A stretch of 64,000 bases of DNA from Aquilaria yunnanensis (Eukaryota; Streptophyta; Magnoliopsida; Malvales; Thymelaeaceae). This document shows, one piece after another, positions 56,675 to 64,000 of the stretch. The notes beneath the pieces are model-generated. The model ran no database searches. It saw only the letters and a list, made by a program, of their open reading frames with translations, and was not told the DNA's origin. The stretch spans positions 374,501 to 438,500 of the forward strand of contig CM077599.1 in assembly GCA_039654915.1 (NCBI GenBank). The letters run 5' to 3'. Within the stretch, counting starts at the first letter, position 1. Every line of letters begins with the position of its first letter. A program made the position numbers and the translations under genes.

Positions 56675-58069
56675 TTAGTCATCGAAGGTGCTCATGAATC
56701 CACCTATGAAGCCAGCTCCATTACAGTTTCCACATAAAATGTCCCTCTTGCCCCTGCAAGCAAGCAATATGATTATGCTCTGCTCAATCAAATATAGAAT
56801 CATATTCAACAAGTAAAATGCAAGTTTCCTTGCCCATCTTCTTCCTATCAGTGTAGCATATAACTAAGGATGGCACAGGTAATACAAGACTTGCTGAGAG
56901 CTTTGAGGATGCTCTACACCGAAATGCCATGAGAGGAGAGCGGACATACCTACAAAGCCAACAAAGTCCCCCAGCTTTGAACTGTCCATTGAAGTGATCT
57001 ACGGAATTAACTCCAGTACCTAGGCACTGAGTGCATTTTTTGGCACCTGAAAGTTGTAAAACAGAGATCACGCTATCCTAGAGAGGAAGTTTGATGAGAA
57101 CAGAAGTAGGACAAACTCAGTGATCAAGATATAACACGGTGCAAGCGTTCAATTCCCTTACCGTTTCCATCACATTCTGCGCAGACTATGCTATTAGGTT
57201 TGGTGCTCGGATAATGATTACCGCCTGAAGCCTGTTTGGACACCAAATGGATGCATGGTGTTTTCAGACCACACTTTTACATAAAAAGGAAAAGGAGAAT
57301 ATCCAAAATCCATTTGTGTTGTAAGTCACTAGAGTGAGAATCCACCCCCTTCCCTTGTGCTGTCATATTTGCATAAACTCAAAGAGGCAACAAGGCTCCT
57401 CCTATACAATCCAAGTTTTTTTACCACTCCAGCATGAAATTCAGCCAAGTGCCACAATCTTGAAATTGGAATCCATGCAGAATAACAGTGCTAGTCACAT
57501 AATAGCGAGCGATACAATTACTTTTACATTCCTCAAGTTTTCTATTGATGTTAGTTAGTATGAGCTACTTCACTTACAGTGGATCCCATTCCCTACCCCA
57601 AACCAACTATTGATTGACCATCTGTCACCAATTTCTCAAACCATGAGGGAATATCATATACTAATACAAACGGAACTCAGAATAATTCAATACAATCCCA
57701 GATGGCCATTTTAGCCTCCTATTTCGTAAAAACCAAGAAACGAGCGCAACCTAAGAAGGGCTAGAGCTGTGACTCTCTATCTGGAATTAGATAATCAGCT
57801 CTTACCTTGGCCTCCAAAGATTGAATTTTGGCATCCCTAGAGCTCTTAAACGATTGACCTACTCGAACAGCTCCTTTTGCAACCGAACCATCGATCACTG
57901 TCCCTGAAACTCCAAAAGAAAGTAAGGTACTTTCGAATAGCTCAGCTAATCCAATTGAGGCTACAAATCCCCCATAAATCCAATACGAGCAGCGCTTGAA
58001 GCAAGTGCTACCTTGTTTGCCGGGAGAAGTGTAGGAACAAATAGGAATCCAGCACAGAGAGTATGACAT
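56675..58069 (-). CDS. BSD2: BSD2, plastid DnaJ-type zinc-finger Rubisco chaperone, complete, 4 exons, 169 aa
   Basis: BUNDLE SHEATH DEFECTIVE 2 stabilises Rubisco large-subunit assembly intermediates in the chloroplast stroma. Exons on the minus strand: 58069-57806, 57231-57162, 57046-56950, 56753-56675, all GT-AG and in phase (510 nt). Residues 1-88 are a Ser/Cys-rich, weakly conserved leader fitting a transit peptide. The mature part carries four Cys pairs of the DnaJ zinc-finger type: CAECDGNG, CTQCLGTG, CWLCRGKR and CGNCNGAG. The family signatures TKPNSIVC, DHFNGQFKAGGLCWLCRGK and GFIGGFMSTFDD at the C-terminus are intact. Length is close to other plant BSD2 proteins, though the leader is longer. 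It is divergently paired with the gene at 60026. Confidence 0.92.
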
Positions 58070-58287
58070 TTTTTTTTTCTTTTCGGATCTGTAAAGACCT
58101 TTTTGACTTCACCTGCAGTTGGAAACCAATTGTGAAGCCTTTAGAATGAAAATCTGTGGTGGCAACGAAGTATCAGATAAGGCCCTAAGCTAAGCCCAAG
58201 CCTAAGCCTAAGCTAGATTGGCCTCGACTCGGGGTCGAGAGATATTTCCCCCGAACAAAAACAACAAAGATTATGAATTTACTCAAT
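58070..58287. promoter_or_regulatory. Left part of the divergent BSD2 / DUF3119-like promoter
   Basis: Contains an I-box-like GATAAGG (58176-58182, a light-responsive motif) running into GGCCCTAAG, plus CCTAAGCC words. The region is separated from its right part by the 58288-59877 insertion. The regulatory role is inferred from motif and position only. Confidence 0.4.
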
Positions 58288-59877
58288 GGCCTAGAGCCAT
58301 TTTTGGCCCCTGAGCTTGAGTGACTCAGTTACTAAACTCCCTCAAATATGGAATCGGTCTAACTCATCCATGAACTTGCAAGCTTAGGACACTTTAACCC
58401 TTTTCCCCTAATATACTCATCCTGAGCTTGAATGACTCTGACACTAAACCCTGTCAACATGGAATCGGTCTAGCTCGTCTATTGAACTTACAAACTCGAG
58501 ACACTTTAGCCCTCTTCCCCCAATGTGCTCATCGCATGATGTTCACTACCTTAACGTCATTGCTTTGTTTGTTTCTTATTGTTAAATACGAGATTAGTTG
58601 TTTGTGCAACATAACATAGCACAATAGTAGAGTAGAAAGCAGAGCAAAAGCAGAATAGATTTGGGCAACATTCAAGTTTGAGTTTTTCTTATTCAAAAGG
58701 TCGTTCAAGATTTGTGAAAATTGGAAGATTCTTGATCGATGTCTTCACAATATTCTTTAGAATTGTCAAAGATTCGGATTGATGGTGGAGTCTCTGATTG
58801 CAAACATAGAATTAAATTTGGTGGTTGTTTGTAATTGAATCATTTTGAATCATGGATATTCATGATAATTCACATGATTGTGCATATTTTCCTTATTCGA
58901 ACACAAAATTGAACTTGCTGCAGCTGCTGGGCCAGGAGCATTGGAAATGCAACTTACGTAAAAGTTAAAATCTGCAAATCGCGAAATCTGTCGTTGTATT
59001 TAAAAAAATAACATGTGAGATTGGGAATATTATATTCTTGTTTATCACTGTAAATGTGAGTTTCTTTATGTTTATGAATTTGGAATTGCATAAAGGAGTA
59101 CATGCAGCCTTGGGAAAACTTTTATGGCCAGATTCAATAGCATGATTATTCAAAGGCTTCTATTTATTGACTTTCCCCATTTTCTGGTAAAAAGGTTTTT
59201 CCTTTCTAATTTAGACAAGTAAAATTTGCTTTCTCCACAATGAAAGTTGAAGTTTTATCTTTTTTTTTTTTTTAAGTAGTGTTTATTTTTACCTGCAATA
59301 TTTGTTGGTATGATTGTGCTTGCTTTCTTTCTTATAATCTAGTAAAAAAAAAATATACATTTAGGATAGTTCATGACAATGATACTGTTACAAAACTAAT
59401 GTTCTATAAAAGTTACAAGGTTCTATAAAAGTTATCTTACACACCTTTGGCATTAGTCAGTGAATATGATTTTATGAATAAAAAAATTCAAAAGCTTCAT
59501 CTATATACTGTTGTGTTATAAGATAATTGTTTAATAAATGTGTTGACTAGTTGGAATGGGGTTTTAGCTATTGTTCGTGACTGAATTTGGAAGTGTTGGA
59601 CTGATATATTTTTTTTTCTTGGTTGTTTTTTGCAGATGCCGATGGACTATGATTAATTTTTTTTGTGCGAAGAAGCCACTGTCCCACCTCAATTTTGTGA
59701 GAAACAAATGGAGCAAGCGGCTTTAGGGTAGTAAATATCATGTGATGAGCACATGGAGGTAAAAGAGCTAAAGTGTTCCAACTTTGCAAATTTAAGAGGC
59801 GAGTTAGACCAATTCCAAGTTGGGGATGTTAAGTATCCAGGTCATCCAAGTTTAAGGGCCAAAAATGGATTTAGGCC
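58288..59877. mobile_element. Mutator-like element with perfect 10-bp TSD in the divergent promoter
   Basis: Left GGCCTAGAGCCATTTTTGGC and right (complement GGCCTAAATCCATTTTTGGC) are inverted ends. They extend ~230 bp inward, with GGAATCGGTCTAACTC / GGAATTGGTCTAACTC and TGTGCTCATC. TTTACTCAAT flanks both sides (58278-58287, 59878-59887). The left end contains a tandem duplication of ~120 bp (58306-58420 and 58429-58540). It is 1590 bp with no transposase. The interior 58850-59640 shows no gene. Confidence 0.9.
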
Positions 59878-59887
59878 TTTACTCAAT

Positions 59888-60025
59888 ACCCCTCATTTTG
59901 CATTGTAAATAAATTCACAATCAAGGGTATTGAAGTCAATCTACCAGACAACTCCGAGGTCTGAAGCAGTCTGAGGCTGAGCCCACAGCCGGGAACTGAT
60001 TGTTAGAGGAGTGGTTGAGGTGAAA
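59888..60025. promoter_or_regulatory. Right part of the divergent promoter and 5' leader
   Basis: 138 bp between the insertion's TSD and the ATG at 60026. It has GAGCCCAC (a site II-like GCCCA core) near 59977. With the insertion removed the two ATGs would be about 356 bp apart. Confidence 0.4.
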
Positions 60026-61365
60026 ATGGCTAGAGCTCTTCTACTGTCGACCCCCTCCCTGGCTTGTCAAGGTAGGAACCTTTCGCAAACATATTTGGAC
60101 TATTTTCGTTTCAGCTACCTTTTTTGCGTTTTGGTTCGGGGGAGATGGGATTTTAAAATCTAGACCAGTTCCAGTTCTGATGAAAGCTAAATATTTTTTC
60201 TCTTCTTTTCCCGAGTTACAGAAAGCGAAAGGAGTGGATTAGGAAGCAATTTGATTCTGAGGAGTGGTTTCTACAGGAATGGAAGGGTTTCGTTATTTCG
60301 TAGAAGTACTCTGAGAAGAGGACCTAATATCGGCAAGGGAAGCCATGGGCTGTCAGCGTCAGTGGTTAGTTCATATTGCACCCCCCTTTCGTGAATACAA
60401 GTTTTACCTTTTCCTTAGTGTCTGTTCGCCCACACAAGACAATACAATGTTGTTTTTCCTGGGAAGTTGCTAACTGTGTGGTTAGAAACGGTCATCTAAA
60501 TATGCCCTATTGACATAACATGTAATGCAAGCATTGGAATGGTACCGATGACTAACTATGTTCGTTTTAGTTTGGCAGCCTGGAAGGAAGGTGGAGAATA
60601 GGGATAGGGTAATTCCAGACCCGGATTATCGAATTCCAGCTGTCTTACTTGGTACTCTACTGTATTTGTAACTGCTTTTATTTAGTATCAGCTGTCTTAA
60701 GCAATTTTAGCTATGCAGCTGAGTCATAGTGCAAGCTTAATTATATGTGTGGACATATTATGTATTCAAACTGCAACAGGTGTAGCTGGAGGATTAGCTT
60801 ATGCAAATAATCTTCTACCTGCTGCACCTATTGGTCTGCTTGGAATCCTCTTACTATTCCAGGTAATGATTCACATAGTCCAGTTTGGTGGAATTCCCTC
60901 CCCATAAATCTTACCCCGGTGAACATGTCTCATATGACTTCTAGTTGTTGTTTCATTTCCTCTTGAACTGAAATCAGTTTCCATGTTTCCTCTCACAGAC
61001 TACTAGAGTGAGATTTGTCTTTGATGACCAGGCTCTGGTTAGTTTATCTCCCCTGTGGTCCAGTTTTCGTTTGCTTGTTCCTAGCAAATGAGGTGAAATT
61101 TTTAGGTTTTGTAAGAAGATATTGAATTTATGAAATTTTCTGGATCTAGAATTTGTAAAACTCCTTCCTACTTCTGTATGAAATTTCCCTGGGCTTCGGG
61201 CCAAATATATATATCGTAGCTTGTGCTTTGCTGATTTTATTTTCGCTTCTTAGTAGTTCACTTTCTGGGACTTAATGTATTCTGTTAGTACTTCATTTTT
61301 TCTACACTTGCACAGTTGCACAAGCTGAATTTAGGAGTCTCTATAATCTACCTCTTAACAGGAAC

Positions 61366-61399
<34 letters not shown>

Positions 61400-63167
61400 C
61401 TGATCCTTTTTGTTGGCTAAACAAATGATTTTACTGCACATCACGGGGATCTACTAGAATATCAGGATCCTTTTTGTTTCTCGTTTTATACTGCTGCACT
61501 TGCTTGCCTTTTGAACCTCAAACTGAACGGTGGACTTGCCAATTTAATCATAATTCCTGAATTTCTAGAAATTCATATTCCTAAATAAGACTGATTGAGT
61601 TGCTTTTAGATGGATGTTTGTGAAGTTTGAATGTAAATGTGACAAATTATCATTCCGTAAAACATAAGTTCTCTCGTCTTTTCATTGATTTAAATGTATT
61701 ATTTGTGGTTCTAGGAGGTAAAAGTAGGGGAGCAGCTTGAGGATTCTGGTGAAAATGTTTTCGTGGGTGGGAAAAACCGCTGGAAGTAAGTGATTCTGGA
61801 GCTGCATTTGAACTATTAAATGGGTGAGATTTAAACTATAATAATCTGTTGCAGTTATTCAACATTTGTCAATTGGGAGCTCTGGTGGCCTAACTTGCCC
61901 ATTTTAGTTTACTTCAAGGAAACACAAACAAAGCCTGAAGGACAAGTTCACTTCTTTCCTGTTATTTTTGTAAGTGGACCTATGACTGGCTCATCTAAGT
62001 TCTTTCTAGGCAGGGGAAATTGAGTTAGAATTGAGGGAAAAGTACCAAAAAACTCACTGTAATTTTGAGTTAGTACCGATCTGGTCACAATAGTTTTGGG
62101 TGGTTCCAATGTCATCACTAATGTCATAGTTTGTGCCCAAATTGGTCACTAATGTTATGGTTTGGTATTGAATATGTTATCGACCGTTAAAAACCTAACG
62201 GAAAATGTGAAATGTTGTTAGTTTTGAAATATTGGGATACTTATATAACTTTTAACAAATTTTTGGAACTGTGTATAATTTATTATTTTCATTTTTTATG
62301 CAACAACCACTTCTATCCTTCTCCAAATCCGTCATTGGTCCCTCCAGAAATAATATTCAAATTATTAACCACATTATAATACTACAAATAACCCGAACCC
62401 TGATCAAATGAAACTCATTTATCAAATATTGATGTATTTCTGATTATCTGCTTCCTAGTGTGATAGTTTTTATAATCTATAATAGGGATCTCCAATGCTA
62501 CCTCCTCCAGCATTGCCTCTGTCACCAGTGGTGGCTTTGGCGGTGACCGATGCAGTGGCTGACGTATAAGAAAAAGAAAATGGTAAATTACACAGAGTTT
62601 ATGAAGTTTATTAAAAGTCGCATTAGTACCCTAAGATTTCGAAACAACAATGTTTCACTTTTACCATTAGGTTTTTTAATAGTCGATGATATATTCGGTA
62701 TCAAACTGTAATTTTAATGGCCAATTTGGTGCCAAATTATGACATTGCTAATGACATCGGAATCACCTAAAACTATTGTGACCAGATCAGTACTAACCCA
62801 TAACTATAGTGAGTTTTTTAGTACTTCCCTAGAATTGACAGTGTCTTGTAGTTGTGAGTAGTAGTTTGTTGAATTTAGCTCATAGGTACTGAGAACATGA
62901 AAATTAGGTGTTGGAACTATACTACAGCATGCACTTTCTCTAAACGGCTGCATATCAATATTAATTTTGCTTAATCCTTTGCTTTGCCAACTGATAAATT
63001 TTCAAGTGAACTTCAAGGCTAAGCTTGACACATTCTTTAATTGATGACTCGAAGTTTTGTTTTCTGTTTTTTGTTTTTTTGCTTCCTCGTAGAATGGGAA
63101 GCAACTTTATGACGTTATGGTGGAAAGAGCCGGCCCTTCAAAAACAAGTGGACCAAAGGAAGCGTGA
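60026..63167 (+). CDS. Plastid-targeted DUF3119-like membrane protein, complete, 8 exons, 214 aa
   Basis: Exons: 60026-60071, 60222-60364, 60579-60651, 60780-60862, 60999-61037, 61715-61785, 61855-61969, 63093-63167; GT-AG, all in phase (645 nt). Residues 1 to about 65 (MARALLLSTPSLACQ, then Arg/Ser-rich) look like a chloroplast transit peptide. The conserved core starts at VIPDPDYRIPAVLLG. Next is a hydrophobic stretch, GGLAYANNLLPAAPIGLLG and ILLLFQ, likely one or two membrane helices. Then come TTRVRFVFDDQAL, GENVFVGGKNRW, STFVNWELWWPNLPILVYF and the end DVMVERAGPSKTSGPKEA. I recall this as a protein conserved in plants and cyanobacteria (DUF3119); the molecular role is unknown to me. Intron 7 holds a Mutator-like insertion (62035-62829). 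Confidence 0.85.
61369..61396. repeat. (TC)14 microsatellite in intron 5
   Basis: Perfect dinucleotide run in the intron between exons 5 and 6 of the DUF3119-like gene. Confidence 0.95.
62035..62829. mobile_element. Mutator-like MITE with perfect 9-bp TSD inside intron 7
   Basis: Left GGGAAAAGTACCAAAAAACTC and right (complement GGGAAGTACTAAAAAACTC) are inverted ends. Similarity runs ~200 bp inward (GATCTGGTCACAATAGTTTT on both arms). TAGAATTGA flanks both sides (62026-62034 and 62830-62838). It is 795 bp, non-coding, and lies wholly within the intron between exons 7 and 8. Confidence 0.92.
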
Positions 63168-64000
63168 CGTTATGGCTTAAGTGTTTTATTTTGAGAGTTG
63201 CAGAAGCATAACGGATGAGAATGCCTGAGGCCAATCCTTCATTCTATCCGCTAGGCAAAGCACATTATACCTGCCAATATAAATCGGTAAATACTCTCGC
63301 CTGTAAACAGTTTTACCCAATAATATTTCTGCTTGCCGATTCAAAAATCTAAATACCTACTATGGCTCAACATAATTTTACATGCTTTACGCAAGTATAT
63401 AAAGTGAAAAGAGGCCAAGTTAATGAATAGGAACGAATGGCACCATTGGAGCTGAGGTAAGGCACAAACTACCAGTTCCCTTGGAGTTATAATTCTCTGC
63501 CTTTATCTGCTAGTCCCAATAAATGGCTTTGATTTGGGTAATCAGTCACCATATGATATGAGTGTCTGGAAACTTGTTCAATGTCCTCAGAAGTCGAAAA
63601 ATGCGTGAAAGGATTTGCGAGTCTGACAAAAACAATTGGTATAACTGTTTATTCAAGATTAATGGATTGAAACCTCTGAAAGTGGAAAATAAAAAACACA
63701 CACACATTCTTGATATTCTTCTATACAGTTGCAAAATTCAGGCGCTCCATTCCCAATATTCTTGTAATGCAAGCTTGAAACGAAGTTCCACCAAGTCTTC
63801 TAACTTAATGTCTGTATAATCTGTCGGGCAGAAATGATAAGTTGGGGTCAATTATAGCAAAGATGCATCAGTAAAGTTCAGGTATTCATGTGACCTAATC
63901 TGGTGCATGGGTAAGATCAAGTCGAATGATCGACAGCTTTTGGGCAATGTTGCCCCTCATCCGCTCAAACATTACCTTCAAAATTGAATTACTGCTTTTG
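63168..64000. other. 3' flank of the DUF3119-like gene, no further gene seen
   Basis: The first ~150-200 bp are probably its 3' UTR. Open frames at 63546-63819 overlap on both strands and are not recognisable. Confidence 0.5.

Noticed and set aside
57806..58069. Possible separate small gene at the BSD2 5' end
   Set aside because: It splices in phase to the zinc-finger exons through a good GT donor and fits the plastid leader of BSD2.
60713..60907. Stand-alone 64-residue membrane ORF
   Set aside because: It is exon 4 of the DUF3119-like gene read through its flanking introns.

Overview
The window is nuclear DNA from a flowering plant, most likely a woody eudicot. The evidence is spliced genes with plant-specific products (a plant NUP1-type nucleoporin, the plastid Rubisco chaperone BSD2, a plant alpha-type phospholipase D), a plant tRNA-Arg, and dense nests of plant transposons (Ty3/gypsy and Ty1/copia LTR elements, LINE, hAT, Mutator-like, Stowaway). 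I cannot name the species. There is no sign of bacterial, organellar or CRISPR sequence.

Layout. 1-5346: part of a minus-strand Athila/Tat-like gypsy element (gag, protease, tRNA-Asp primer site, 5' LTR) with a Mutator-like element (409-2054) inside its gag-pol frame. It abuts a broken hAT transposase (to 6614). 8116-13714: a complete NUP1-like nucleoporin gene (minus, 8 exons, 735 aa). 13.9-31.8 kb: a gene desert with hAT, gypsy, Mutator-like and LINE pieces, a solo LTR, and a diverged inverted repeat (29.4-30.4 kb) whose left arm carries a Stowaway MITE. 31.8-34.2 kb: an LTR-like repeat carrying a cleanly delimited hAT insertion. 34282-37165: an alpha-type phospholipase D copy (minus) with frameshifts and stops. 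39564-42341: a complete TBC-domain Rab-GAP gene (minus, 9 exons, 450 aa). 42.5-52.4 kb: a composite Mutator-like element, two nested hAT elements and a 3.3-kb solo LTR. 52.6-53.6 kb: an element carrying a piece of an L-cysteine desulfhydrase-like gene. 56399-56471: tRNA-Arg(CCT). 56675-58069 (minus) and 60026-63167 (plus): a divergent pair of plastid-protein genes, BSD2 and a DUF3119-like membrane protein. Their shared upstream region is split by a 1.59-kb Mutator-like insertion with a 10-bp target duplication.

Exon models were built by hand by joining frames across splice sites; every intact gene closes in phase from ATG to stop. Element boundaries were set by terminal inverted repeats and target-site duplications (TSDs) where these could be read. 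The four intact genes serve the nuclear pore, vesicle traffic and chloroplast biogenesis. No pathway links them all, although the last two are both plastid genes and may share a promoter. I did not find a convincing new multi-gene system. The points most worth checking are the divergent plastid promoter, the long inverted repeat, the gene-capturing Mutator-like elements and the state of the phospholipase D copy.
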